DNA of 64,000 bases from Pseudomonas knackmussii B13. GTDB lineage: Bacteria; Pseudomonadota; Gammaproteobacteria; Pseudomonadales; Pseudomonadaceae. The position numbers were made by a program, and so were the translations under genes. The notes beneath the pieces were generated by a model that had not been told where the DNA came from, did not search any database, and was given only the letters and a program-made list of their open reading frames with translations. Shown piece by piece: positions 1 through 7,993 of this stretch; the stretch's first letter is position 1; every line of letters starts with the position of its first letter. Where the stretch lies: NCBI RefSeq assembly GCF_000689415.1, contig NZ_HG322950.1:4533501-4597500 (forward strand), written 5' to 3'.

Positions 1-1033
1 TGACGACGACCCCGCGGGCCCAGGCCAGCGGCGGGTTGATGAAGCGCCAGGCGCTGACCTTGTCCATGCGCGCCGGCACCGCGCCGACGCCGGCGCCCAG
101 GCGGATGCCGCTGCCATCGCAGCCCGGCGTGCCCAGCGGCAGCGCCGGCAGGTAGCGCGGCGCGTGCTCGCCGAGCATCTCGCGGTTGAAGACGAAGCCG
201 CCGGCGCTGAGCAGCACGCCCTTGCGAGCGCGCAGCAGCAGCGGCCGCGCATGCTCCTCTTCGATGCGCCGCAGGTTCGCGCTCATGCGCTCGGCCAGCG
301 GCGGTGCATAGGGATGGATGGCCGTGGCCCAGCGTGCCAGGCGTGCGTGTCGGCGCGCGGCAGCGCTGCCCGGTGGCAGGCGCCAGGCTTCGACGCCGAC
401 CACGGCGCCTTCGCTGTCGAGCACCAGGCGGCGGACCTCGCACTGGCTGTAGAGCAGCACGCCCTTGGCTTTTGCGCTGCTGCGCAACGCGGCGAAAAGC
501 GCGGCGCCGGACATGCCGCGCCCCTTGGTGCGATGCCCGCGCGGCGCCGGCTTGGCCAGGCTGGCGTAGGCCGGCACCGACTCGTTGCCGGAGTAGTACA
601 GGTAGTAGCGGTCGCTGGGGTAGGAGGTCTTGTGCGGCGGCACGCTGGCTTCGAAGCGCGCGCCCTGGCGTTCCAGCCAGGCCAGCTGCTCGACGCTGCG
701 CAGGCAGAAATCGCGCAGGGTCTCGGGCTTCACCGCGTCGCCGACCTCTTCGCGCAGATAGGTGAACATCGTCTCCGGGTCGTCGGCATAGCCGGCCTGC
801 GCCTGGTAGGGCGTGCCGCCGCCGGCATAGACCACGCCGCCGCTGCGCGCCGTGGCGCCGCCGCCGGCGAAGCGGTCCAGGGCCACGACTGCCAGCCCGC
901 GCTCGCGCGCCTCGAGGGCGGCGCAGGCGCCGGCGCCGCCGAAGCCGACCACCAGCAGGTCGGTCTCGGCATCCCAGTTCGGTGTTTCCCCGACGCCCAG
1001 GCGCAGAGGCTGCAGCGGTTGCGTGGCGGCCAT
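1..1033 (-). CDS. FAD-dependent oxidoreductase, KstD/fumarate-reductase flavoprotein type (partial)
   Basis: The first 344 residues of a flavoprotein whose C-terminus lies beyond the left edge. After a short leader there is a beta-alpha-beta FAD-binding motif, VVGFGGAGACAA (GxGxxG-type), then a Gly-rich TARSGG segment and later LLSAGGF, as in the fumarate reductase / 3-ketosteroid dehydrogenase superfamily. Its ATG (1031-1033) lies 4 nt after the stop of the flavin reductase gene, so the two form an operon driven by the operator at 1621-1640. Dehydrogenation of a cyclic ketone is the likely reaction, by family and context; the substrate is unknown. The second flavoprotein at 8865-10622 is a related, complete member. 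Confidence 0.85.
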   Translation of the reverse strand, partial: MAATQPLQPLRLGVGETPNWDAETDLLVVGFGGAGACAALEARERGLAVVALDRFAGGGATARSGGVVYAGGGTPYQAQAGYADDPETMFTYLREEVGDAVKPETLRDFCLRSVEQLAWLERQGARFEASVPPHKTSYPSDRYYLYYSGNESVPAYASLAKPAPRGHRTKGRGMSGAALFAALRSSAKAKGVLLYSQCEVRRLVLDSEGAVVGVEAWRLPPGSAAARRHARLARWATAIHPYAPPLAERMSANLRRIEEEHARPLLLRARKGVLLSAGGFVFNREMLGEHAPRYLPALPLGTPGCDGSGIRLGAGVGAVPARMDKVSAWRFINPPLAWARGVVV

Positions 1034-1037
1034 GGCG

Positions 1038-1556
1038 TCAGCCCGCCGCCGCCATGCTCGGCGCCTGGGCGGCGACGGCGGTGGTGTAGGTGCCGTTCAC
1101 GTAGATCAGCGGCGTGATGCTCGGGGTATGGCGGATCTCGCGGATGCGCCCGATGAAGATGGTGTGGGTGCCGTAGGCGAAGCGGCCGTCCTGCTCGCAG
1201 ATCAGGCTGGCCTGGGCATCGCCCAGGTAGGGCACGCCGCCTTCGGCGGTGCGCCAGTCGCCGCTGGCGAAGCGGCCCTCGCCTTTCACCGGGCCGCTGC
1301 ACAGGTGCGACAGGTGCTCCTGCTCCTGGCCGAGGATGTTCACGCAGAAGTCGGCGCCGGCCTCCAGCACGCGGTGCAGGGAGGCGGTCTTGTTCACGCA
1401 GATCAGCAGCGACGGCGGCTCGGTGGACAGCGAATCGACCGCGGTGGCGGACATGGCGAAGCGTTCCTTGCCGTCGCTGGTGGTGATGATGGTCACCGAC
1501 TTGGCCAGCCGGCGCATGGCCTGGAGCATGTCGGCTTTCAGATTGTCTTGGCTCAT
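1038..1556 (-). CDS. Flavin reductase (HsaB/HpaC-like) of a two-component monooxygenase
   Basis: 172 residues, the usual size of the flavin_reduct family. The N-terminal half carries the typical stretch SVTIITTSDG...FAMSATAVDSLS...PPSLLICVN and the C-terminal half an IFIGRIREI segment. The family reduces FMN or FAD with NAD(P)H and passes the reduced flavin to an acyl-CoA-dehydrogenase-fold oxygenase. The obvious partner is the HsaA-like oxygenase divergently encoded from 1780. The start at 1556 is chosen because homology begins there; a longer in-frame extension upstream runs through the promoter and operator. Flavin preference cannot be read from the sequence. Confidence 0.9.
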   Translation of the reverse strand: MSQDNLKADMLQAMRRLAKSVTIITTSDGKERFAMSATAVDSLSTEPPSLLICVNKTASLHRVLEAGADFCVNILGQEQEHLSHLCSGPVKGEGRFASGDWRTAEGGVPYLGDAQASLICEQDGRFAYGTHTIFIGRIREIRHTPSITPLIYVNGTYTTAVAAQAPSMAAAG

Positions 1557-1620
1557 CGCACGGGACCTCGCTGGGGTTCGTTGTTGTGCGATGGATTCTC
1601 TGGCGGGCCCGCCTGCGCAA

Positions 1621-1640
1621 CATCGTCCGAGGGGACTAGT
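1621..1640 (-). promoter_or_regulatory. Catabolic-cluster operator, site a
   Basis: On the minus strand this reads ACTAGTCC-CCTC-GGACGATG, one of ten copies of the shared motif. A -10-like hexamer GAGAAT (1600-1595) follows after 20 nt, and the flavin reductase ATG lies 64 nt beyond the motif. It points toward the 1556-to-1 operon. Confidence 0.75.
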
Positions 1641-1667
1641 CGGCCCGGCGTCCGCGGCGCGCGGGGA

Positions 1668-1687
1668 TATGGTCCGTTTGAAGGATG
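1668..1687 (+). promoter_or_regulatory. Catabolic-cluster operator, site b (degenerate)
   Basis: TATGGTCC-GTTT-GAAGGATG matches the shared motif at 12 of 16 informative positions. TCCAAT (1708-1713) follows 20 nt later. It points toward the HsaA-like gene at 1780, opposite to site a. This is the weakest of the ten copies. Confidence 0.55.
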
Positions 1688-1779
1688 CCGCCCCGTGCCG
1701 GCATTGCTCCAATGCCTCGCGAAGGGACCGACACGGCCCCGAGCGCAGCCCTGCGGGGCTATCACAGGAGAACAACAAG

Positions 1780-2964
1780 ATGCTCGACCAAGACCTGATC
1801 CGTCAGCGCCTGCGCCAGCGCGCCCGCGAACTGGTGCCGGTGCTGCGCGAACGCGCCGCCGAGGCTGCGCGCGCGGGCCGGCTGCCGGAAGAGACCATTC
1901 GCGATTTCCACGACGCCGGCTTCTTCCGCATCCTCCAGCCGGCGCGCTGGGAAGGCTACGAACTGGAGCCCAAGGACTTCTTCGAGGTGCAGATGACCCT
2001 CGCCGAAGGCTGCATGTCCTCGGCCTGGGTGCTCGGCGTCGTAGCCATCCACAACTGGCAGCTGGCGCTGTTCGACGACCGCGCCGCGCAGGACGTCTGG
2101 GGCAAGGACTCCAGCGTGCTGATCTCCTCTTCCTATATGCCGGTGGGCAAGGTCACCCGCGTCGAGGGCGGCTTCCGCCTGTCCGGGCGCTGGGGCTTCT
2201 CCAGCGGCAGCAAGCACTGCGAGTGGGCCTTCCTCGGCGCCATGGTGCCGCCGAGCGAGCCGGGCGGCGCGCCGGACTACCGGACCTTCCTGGTGCCGCG
2301 CAGCGACTACCAGATCCTCGACAACTGGAACGTGATGGGCCTGGAAGCCACCGGCTCCCACGATGTGCTGGTGGAAGACGCCTTCGTCCCCGAGTACCGC
2401 ACCCACCGCTCCATCGACGGCTTCATGCAGAACAGCCCGGGCAACGCGGTGAACACCGCCCCGCTGTTCCGCCTGCCGTTCGGGCAGATCTTCGTCCGCG
2501 CGGTGTCGTCCTCGGCCATTGGCGCGCTGCAGGGCGCCGTCGATGCATTCATCGAGCACAACCGCGCCCGCGTCGGCGTCAACGACGGCCGCAAGATGGG
2601 CCAGGACCCGGGTGCCCAGCAGGCGCTGGCCGACGCGATGCTCTGCGTCGACGAATGCCGCACGCTGCTGCTGCGCAACTTCGAGCTGATGGTGCAGCGC
2701 GCCCGCGACGAGCAACCGCTGAGCATCCCCGAGCGGGTGAAGATGCGTTACGACTCGGCGGTGGTCGGCGACAAGTGCGCCCGCGCCATTGGCGCGCTGA
2801 TGTTCAACAGCGGCGCCTCGACCATCTTCCGCGAGCACCCGATCAACCGCGCCTTCCGCGATATCCACACCGGCCGCGCGCACGTCGCCAACAGCCCGGC
2901 GAAATACGCCTGGAACCTGGGTGGCGTGAGCATGGGGATGGACTCGACCGACTTCTTCCTCTGA
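1780..2964 (+). CDS. HsaA-like flavin-dependent monooxygenase, oxygenase component
   Basis: 394 residues, the same length as HsaA of Mycobacterium tuberculosis, which hydroxylates the phenolic seco-steroid 3-HSA. It has the acyl-CoA-dehydrogenase fold. Segments such as GFFRILQP, VGVHNW-like VVAIHNW, SSSYMPVG and the C-terminal DIHTGRAHVAN track HsaA closely. It needs reduced flavin, presumably from the divergently encoded reductase at 1038-1556. An AGGAG Shine-Dalgarno sits 11 nt before the ATG. The downstream extradiol dioxygenase (HsaC/TesB type) expected in a steroid pathway is not in the window, so the phenolic substrate is unproven. Confidence 0.88.
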   Translation: MLDQDLIRQRLRQRARELVPVLRERAAEAARAGRLPEETIRDFHDAGFFRILQPARWEGYELEPKDFFEVQMTLAEGCMSSAWVLGVVAIHNWQLALFDDRAAQDVWGKDSSVLISSSYMPVGKVTRVEGGFRLSGRWGFSSGSKHCEWAFLGAMVPPSEPGGAPDYRTFLVPRSDYQILDNWNVMGLEATGSHDVLVEDAFVPEYRTHRSIDGFMQNSPGNAVNTAPLFRLPFGQIFVRAVSSSAIGALQGAVDAFIEHNRARVGVNDGRKMGQDPGAQQALADAMLCVDECRTLLLRNFELMVQRARDEQPLSIPERVKMRYDSAVVGDKCARAIGALMFNSGASTIFREHPINRAFRDIHTGRAHVANSPAKYAWNLGGVSMGMDSTDFFL

Positions 2965-2980
2965 CGAATCACCCGGATTC

Positions 2981-3078
2981 GTAGGATGGGTTGAGCGGAG
3001 CGAACCCCATGCTGCATGAAGCCCCCGCGCGGAGGTCGACGCCCACCGCATGGGGTTCGCAGGCTCCCCCCATCCTAC
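2981..3078. repeat. 98-nt palindromic intergenic repeat bounded by GTAGGATGGG / CCCATCCTAC
   Basis: Two nested perfect inverted repeats: 2981-2990 with 3069-3078 (10 bp), and 3000-3012 with 3048-3060 (13 bp). The transcript could fold into a long stem immediately after the monooxygenase stop codon. It resembles dispersed REP-like elements common in Pseudomonas; only this copy of this subtype is in the window. It may end or stabilise the upstream message. Confidence 0.75.
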
Positions 3079-3106
3079 GGCTCTCCGATTTCCCCCGGCG
3101 TTTCGG

Positions 3107-3126
3107 CGTAGTCCGTTCGGTCGATT
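3107..3126 (+). promoter_or_regulatory. Catabolic-cluster operator, site c
   Basis: CGTAGTCC-GTTC-GGTCGATT. GAACAT (3147-3152) follows exactly 20 nt later, and the luciferase-like ATG at 3206 lies 79 nt downstream of the motif. Confidence 0.7.
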
Positions 3127-3205
3127 CCGCGACGCCGGCGAACACGGAACATGGCCCACGAGGCAGAGCCCGTCGGCCCGCCATACCTGACAAGGGATGA
3201 ACCCC

Positions 3206-4336
3206 ATGAAATTCTCTCTGATCTATGAAGCGCAGACGCTGGACAGCAGCCGCGAAGGCGACCGCCGCGTCTTCGACGAAACCGTCGAACAGGCCGTGCT
3301 GGCCGACAAGCTGGGCTTCGACACCTTCTGGTGCGTCGAGCACACCGCGCTGACCAACTACTCGCACATGTCCGCCCCGGAGACCATGCTGGCCTTCGTC
3401 GCCGGCAAGACCGAGCGCATCGGCATCGGCCACGGCGTGGTCTGCCTGCCGCCGGCGATGAACCACCCGGTGAAGGTTGCCGAGCGCATCGCCACCCTCG
3501 ACCTGCTGTCCAAGGGCCGCGTGCACTTCGGCGTCGGCAAGGGCGGCACCCAGCAGGAAGCCGGCACCTTCGGCTACGACCTGGCGACCCTGCAGCCGCA
3601 GATCGACGAAGCCATGTACCTGATCCCGAAGATGTTCGTGCAGGACGAGATCGAGCATAACGGCGACTTCGTGAAGATCCCCAAGCGGCCGATCCATCCC
3701 AAGCCCTACCAGGACCCGCACCCGCCGATGTACCTGGCCTGCACCAACACCGAATCGCTGAAGAACGCCGGCGGCCGCGGCATGGGTGCGCTGGTGCTGG
3801 GCTTCGGCGGCCCGGAAGAGATCGCCAAGAAGGTCGCCGTGTACCACGAGGCCTGGGACAACCGCGACGAGAGCAAGCAGGTCGGTTTCCGCCCCAACCG
3901 CCACATCGCCGCGCTGTGCCCGGCCATCGTCCTCGATGACAACGAGCAGGCCCGCGCCATCGGCATCCGCGGCCAGCGCTACTTCATGGAATCCCTGGCC
4001 TACTGGTACGCCGGCGGCGAGCGCCCGGACCCGGCCAAGTGGCAGGACGACACCTTCGTCGACGGCAACGGCCAGGCGGTGATCCGCTCGCGCTTCGCCT
4101 CCGAGGAAGTCACCGTGGACTTCTCCGACCCGACCATGGCGATGATGAACCCCAACCACGCCTACGGCACCGTGAACGACTGCATCGGCTACGTGCAGCG
4201 CCTGATCGACGCCGGCGCCGACGAGATCCTGTTCATCTGCCAGATGGGCACGGTTCCGCAGTGGGCGCAGCTGGAAACGCTGAAGAACATCGGCGAGAAG
4301 GTCATTCCGTACTTCCGCAACAAGCAGAAGGCCTGA
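3206..4336 (+). CDS. Luciferase-like (LLM class) flavin-dependent monooxygenase
   Basis: 376 residues with the bacterial-luciferase TIM-barrel pattern: an N-terminal KFSLIYEAQ strand, LGFDTFWCVEHT, a central hydrophobic AERIATLDLLSKGRVHFGVGKG motif region, and a C-terminal helix preceded by AGADEILFICQMG. Members use reduced FMN and oxygen to hydroxylate or cleave C-C or C-S bonds. Of two in-frame ATGs (3197 and 3206) the second is preferred because AAGGG lies about 10 nt before it. The gene has its own operator (site c). Substrate unknown. It may use the same flavin reductase as the HsaA-like enzyme. Confidence 0.85.
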   Translation: MKFSLIYEAQTLDSSREGDRRVFDETVEQAVLADKLGFDTFWCVEHTALTNYSHMSAPETMLAFVAGKTERIGIGHGVVCLPPAMNHPVKVAERIATLDLLSKGRVHFGVGKGGTQQEAGTFGYDLATLQPQIDEAMYLIPKMFVQDEIEHNGDFVKIPKRPIHPKPYQDPHPPMYLACTNTESLKNAGGRGMGALVLGFGGPEEIAKKVAVYHEAWDNRDESKQVGFRPNRHIAALCPAIVLDDNEQARAIGIRGQRYFMESLAYWYAGGERPDPAKWQDDTFVDGNGQAVIRSRFASEEVTVDFSDPTMAMMNPNHAYGTVNDCIGYVQRLIDAGADEILFICQMGTVPQWAQLETLKNIGEKVIPYFRNKQKA

Positions 4337-4381
4337 GCCGGCGTCCCGACCCGCTCGTGACGGGTCGGGCAAGGCTTCCAC

Positions 4382-4412
4382 GGGGCGGCGCCGGTTTCGG
4401 GCCGCCCCTTTT
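4382..4412 (+). terminator. Rho-independent terminator between convergent genes
   Basis: GGGGCGGC (4382-4389) pairs with GCCGCCCC (4401-4408), followed by TTTT. A second GC hairpin without a T tract lies just upstream (4345-4369). It ends the luciferase-like transcript before the oppositely oriented GYD gene. Confidence 0.75.
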
Positions 4413-4422
4413 GCGCTGGACC

Positions 4423-4713
4423 TCAGCGCATGGCGGCGATGAACCCACGGAACTCCTGTTCCGAGAAGCCGCGCAGGGTTTGCGTGCGGATGTTGCCGAG
4501 CGATGCCACCTTGAGCAGCAGCGCGGTGCCCACGTCCTCCGCGCCTTCCACGATCAGCACCATGTCGTAGCTGCCCGTCGTCCAATAGGCGGCCTTGACC
4601 GAGATGCCCAGCTGCTCGGCCATTGCCTTGAAGGCGACGAAGCGGTCGGGTGAGTCCTTGACGTTGCGGATGCCCTGGTCGGTGAAGCTCACCAGGGAAA
4701 TGAAGGTAGCCAT
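4423..4713 (-). CDS. GYD-domain protein
   Basis: 96 residues covering one GYD domain (ferredoxin-like dimeric fold): MATFISLVSFTDQG at the start, then WTTGSYDMVLIVEG, where the family's G-[SY]-[YF]-D signature lies. GYD proteins are small and poorly characterised; none of the catabolic-cluster operators lies upstream. It is convergent with the luciferase-like gene and divergent from the peroxiredoxin. Its role in the pathway is unknown; a dimeric alpha/beta-barrel ligand-handling function is possible. Confidence 0.8.
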   Translation of the reverse strand: MATFISLVSFTDQGIRNVKDSPDRFVAFKAMAEQLGISVKAAYWTTGSYDMVLIVEGAEDVGTALLLKVASLGNIRTQTLRGFSEQEFRGFIAAMR

Positions 4714-5019
4714 GATTCAGCTCCTGTCGTATCGAGAGGCGACGGTCGATGGGGCGGAAGCCACTGCACCGGAAGAAGACCGCCGCCCTTCCCGACATGC
4801 ATGCGCGCGGCGCCCCGAAACACCGCGAGCCGCGTCGACCATCACGAATCCGACGACCTCCTCAGAACAGGCTTAGCAGCCCCCGCAAGCCCTGCACGAC
4901 CGCTGATCCGCTGCCGCCCCGGCAGCCCGCCAACGCGCACCTATACTTCACGCCCACGCAGCCCCTTTCCAATGGCCCGGCGACCCGGGCGCCCCCTGGC
5001 AACCTCACGGAGAACAGAT

Positions 5020-5673
5020 ATGTCCCTGCGAATTGGCGATGAAGCACCCGACTTCACCGTAGACAGCACCGAAGGCCCCCTGCACTTCCACGAATGGATC
5101 GGCGACAGCTGGGCGATCCTGTTCTCCCACCCGAAGGACTTCACCCCGGTGTGCACCACCGAGCTGGGCTACGTGGCCCGCCTGAAACCGGAATTCGACA
5201 AGCGCAACACCAAGGTGGTGGGCCTGAGCGTGGACCCGGTCAGCGACCACAACAAATGGGTCGGCGACATCGCCGAGACCCAGGGCCACGCGGTGAACTT
5301 CCCGCTGATCGGTGACGAGAACCTGGTGGTGGCCAAGCTCTACGACATGATCCACCCCAACGCCAGCAGCGGCCCGCGCACGGCGGTGGACAACGCGACC
5401 GTGCGCTCGGTGTTCCTGATCGGCCCGGACAAGAAGATCAAGGCCACGCTGACCTACCCGATGAGCGCCGGGCGCAACTTCGACGAGATCCTGCGCCTGC
5501 TCGACGCCATCCAGCTCAACGCCAAGCACACGGTGGCAACGCCGGTGAACTGGAAGCCGGGCGACGACGTGATCATCCCCACCTCGGTGTCCAACGAAGA
5601 CGCGCAGAAGAAGTACCCGCAGGGCTTCAAGACCCTCAAGCCGTACCTGCGCGTAGTCGCCCAGCCCAAGTGA
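5020..5673 (+). CDS. 1-Cys peroxiredoxin (Prx6 / AhpC-TSA family)
   Basis: 217 residues. The peroxidatic cysteine is Cys45 in the motif FTPVCTTE. The C-terminal half has the extended 1-Cys Prx domain (NWKPGDDVIIPTSVS, KTLKPYLRVV). Family members reduce hydrogen peroxide and organic hydroperoxides in the cytoplasm. The ATG at 5020 follows ACGGAGAAC; longer in-frame starts would add a low-complexity leader. Lying among flavin monooxygenases that leak peroxide, it may protect the pathway, although no cluster operator precedes it. Confidence 0.93.
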   Translation: MSLRIGDEAPDFTVDSTEGPLHFHEWIGDSWAILFSHPKDFTPVCTTELGYVARLKPEFDKRNTKVVGLSVDPVSDHNKWVGDIAETQGHAVNFPLIGDENLVVAKLYDMIHPNASSGPRTAVDNATVRSVFLIGPDKKIKATLTYPMSAGRNFDEILRLLDAIQLNAKHTVATPVNWKPGDDVIIPTSVSNEDAQKKYPQGFKTLKPYLRVVAQPK

Positions 5674-5681
5674 CGCCCCGC

Positions 5682-5707
5682 CCTTCCTCCCCGCGCGGGG
5701 AGGAAGG
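5682..5707 (+). terminator. Strong GC hairpin after the peroxiredoxin gene
   Basis: A 12-bp perfect stem (5682-5693 with 5696-5707) begins 9 nt after the stop codon. There is no T tract, so termination may be imperfect. Confidence 0.5.
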
Positions 5708-5721
5708 CGCCCCCGCTCCCG

Positions 5722-5741
5722 GCTAGTCCACACAGACGATG
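5722..5741 (+). promoter_or_regulatory. Catabolic-cluster operator, site d
   Basis: GCTAGTCC-ACAC-AGACGATG. CATGGT (5762-5767) follows 20 nt later, and the EthD-domain ATG at 5816 is 74 nt beyond the motif. Confidence 0.75.
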
Positions 5742-5815
5742 GCACCCGCCGGCGCCCCCTGCATGGTTGCACCTCTTCACCCAAACGGGTCATGCCGAGA
5801 ACGAGGAGCTTTGCC

Positions 5816-6517
5816 ATGCAGAAGGTCATTTATCTACTTTGGCGCGACAACCGCAGCAGCGCCGAGGACTTCTTCCACCGGTTGCGCACGGAGCTGGCTG
5901 CGCAACTGAACCCGCTCGGCGCGCAGCAACTGCAGCTAAACCTCGCCGACGCCGCCGTGGCGCCGGCAGCCGGCCTGCGCCAGGAGAACAACCGGCCGCT
6001 GCCCGACGCCACCCTGTCGTTCTGGCTGCACAGCGCCAACCGCCTGTTCCGCCAGGCCATCGACGAGGCCGTGGCCGCGTTCTGCGCACGCATGGCTGCG
6101 TACCTGGTCTGCGAATCGGTGCCGATCCCCAACACGCGCTTCCCCGCGCGGGCCGGCGAACGCACCCACGGCTTCTCGCAGATGGCCTTCCTCACCCGCC
6201 CGCCGCGCCTGACCCACGAGGCCTGGCTGGATGTCTGGCAGAACCACCACACCCGCGTGGCCATCGATACCCAGGACAACTTCCTCTACGTGCAGAACCT
6301 CGTGGTGCAGGTCCTCACCCACGGCGCCGCGCCGCTCTCGGCGATCGTCGAGGAGTGCTTCCCGCCCGCCGCCATGAGCGATCCACAAGCGTTCTTCGAC
6401 GCTCCGGGCGACGAGGCGAAGTTCCAGCGCAACCTGGCCGAGATGATGGACAGCTGCCGGCGCTTCATCGACTTCGACCGCATCGACGTGCTGCCCACCA
6501 GCCAGTACCCCCTGTGA
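5816..6517 (+). CDS. EthD-domain protein
   Basis: 233 residues. The N-terminal MQKVIYLLWRD and the central SQMAFLTRPPRLTHEAWLDVWQNHHT match the EthD / ABM dimeric alpha-beta barrel pattern, and the C-terminal half repeats a weaker version. EthD proteins accompany oxidative degradation clusters with poorly defined roles. The start at 5816 is supported by GAGGAG 8 nt upstream; an alternative ATG at 5792 lacks one. It is the first gene of a two-gene operon (25 nt before the SDR) under site d. Confidence 0.75.
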   Translation: MQKVIYLLWRDNRSSAEDFFHRLRTELAAQLNPLGAQQLQLNLADAAVAPAAGLRQENNRPLPDATLSFWLHSANRLFRQAIDEAVAAFCARMAAYLVCESVPIPNTRFPARAGERTHGFSQMAFLTRPPRLTHEAWLDVWQNHHTRVAIDTQDNFLYVQNLVVQVLTHGAAPLSAIVEECFPPAAMSDPQAFFDAPGDEAKFQRNLAEMMDSCRRFIDFDRIDVLPTSQYPL

Positions 6518-6542
6518 TCCGCCCCCCGGAGGAAGCACGAGC

Positions 6543-7298
6543 ATGAACAGACTTGCAGGCAAGACCGCCCTGGTCACCGGCGGCGGCCAGGGCGTCGGCC
6601 AGGGCATCGCCTACGCCCTCGCCGCCGAAGGCGCCCGCGTGGCCGTCGCCGGCCGCACCCTGGAATCCCTGGAACACACCTGCGCCGAGATCCGCCGGCG
6701 CGGCGGCGAGGCGCAGGCGGTGGGCTGCGACGTGACCCGCCCAGAGCACATAGAGCGTTGCGTCGCCCAGGTGCTGGAAGGCTTCGGCGGCCTCGACATC
6801 CTGGTCAACAACGCTCACATCGTCCCGCTCGGGCGCCTGCTCGAGGTCAGCGAAGACGCCTTCCAGCAAGGCTGGGACTCCGGACCGCTGGCGACCCTGC
6901 GGCTGATGCGCGCCTGCCACCCGCACCTCAAGGGGGGCGGCGTGGTGGTGAACCTGGCGTCCTCCACAGCGGTGCGCTGGGATGCCTCGGGCTACGGCGC
7001 CTACGCGGCGACCAAGGAGGCGATCCGCTCGCTCAGCCGCGCCGCCGCCTGCGAATGGGGGCCCGACGGCATCCGCGTCAACGTCATCGCGCCCCATGCC
7101 CTCTCCCCTGGCCTGGCCGGCTGGATGCAGGCCAACCCGGAGGAAGCGCGGGCCTTCGTCCAGGGAATTCCGCTACGCCGCGTCGGCGACTGCGAAAACG
7201 ACATCGGCCGCGCCGTGGCCTGGCTGGCCAGCGACGAGGCCGGCTACCTGACCGGCGCCACCCTGCCCCTGGACGGCGGCCAGGCCTATTGGGGCTGA
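6543..7298 (+). CDS. Short-chain dehydrogenase/reductase
   Basis: 251 residues, classical SDR. The Rossmann motif TGGGQGVGQG is at residues 12-21; the usual NNAG appears as NNAH. The catalytic Ser lies in NLASSTAV and Tyr/Lys in YAATK; PLDGGQ near the C-terminus is typical. It probably oxidises or reduces a hydroxyl/keto group of the catabolic substrate with NAD(P). GGAGG precedes the ATG, and it is co-transcribed with the EthD gene. Confidence 0.88.
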   Translation: MNRLAGKTALVTGGGQGVGQGIAYALAAEGARVAVAGRTLESLEHTCAEIRRRGGEAQAVGCDVTRPEHIERCVAQVLEGFGGLDILVNNAHIVPLGRLLEVSEDAFQQGWDSGPLATLRLMRACHPHLKGGGVVVNLASSTAVRWDASGYGAYAATKEAIRSLSRAAACEWGPDGIRVNVIAPHALSPGLAGWMQANPEEARAFVQGIPLRRVGDCENDIGRAVAWLASDEAGYLTGATLPLDGGQAYWG

Positions 7299-7993
7299 TG
7301 CGAAAAAACGCAGGAGCGAGCTTGCTCGCGAACAGCCCCGCGCTCCGGTCTCCTCCCTCGTCTTCCCCGCGAACGCGGGACAGCGCTTGCGCTGAACGCG
7401 CTTTAGCGCGGCCCGAAGGGCGAGCGGAGCGAGTCATCCAGAAACGTCTTGTGTGGCGTAGCGCGCCGCTTCGGCGTGTTCGGATGTTTCTTGTTTCGCC
7501 CCCTCGGGCGACCCACTTTGGCAAACGGTGGGACGCCACCCCGGCCCAAAGTAGGCAAAGGTCTTGCCCCGACATACGGGTCCGGCGGAGCCGGACTTCC
7601 CTCGCACATCCCCACGCACCCGGAGGCCCGCCCCGACAGTACGTCCCTGTACTGATCGGGGCTTTTGCGACATCCATGTCGCGCAACCTCCTCTGCGTGG
7701 GCTTAGCTCGGCCTCCTGTAAGGGGCGGCTCGGTGTGCGCGGATATTTCTCTGGAAATCCCAAGAGCAGGAACGAAGCGCGCTTGCGCATTGGTAGGGCG
7801 AATAACCCCGAAGGGGTTATCCGCCGATTTCGTGCCAGGCGGTGGCACATAACCTCGAACGGTTGGCTGGGTCCCCGCGTTCGCGGGGAAGACGGGACGG
7901 TGTAGCAGCGGATTCATCCGCGAAGAGCCCCACGCCGATCCCCCCCCCCCGCAGGGCGTATAACCGTTCGCGGTTATGCGCCACCGCCCAGGC
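7299..7993. repeat. 695-nt non-coding stretch rich in palindromes and low-complexity repeat
   Basis: No convincing gene. Contents: a hairpin with two 6-bp stem segments at 7631-7661 followed by CTTTT; a GTAGGGCG-bounded palindrome at 7793-7834 whose core pairs ATAACCCC with GGGGTTAT, matching the element at 14970-15053; a second core at 7960-7977 (ATAACCG / CGGTTAT); and an 11-C run at 7940-7950. The 7370-7700 part looks like a Pseudomonas intergenic repeat family, but that needs a genome-wide comparison. Confidence 0.6.

Noticed and set aside
4758..4776. GACGGTCGATGGG upstream of the GYD gene as an eleventh operator
   Set aside because: It matches only the right half site; the AGTCC half is missing at the required 4-nt spacing.
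5738..5770. Sigma-54 promoter (TGGCAC ... TTGCA) near site d
   Set aside because: The GG-GC spacing does not fit the -24/-12 arrangement, and the other nine operator promoters lack it.
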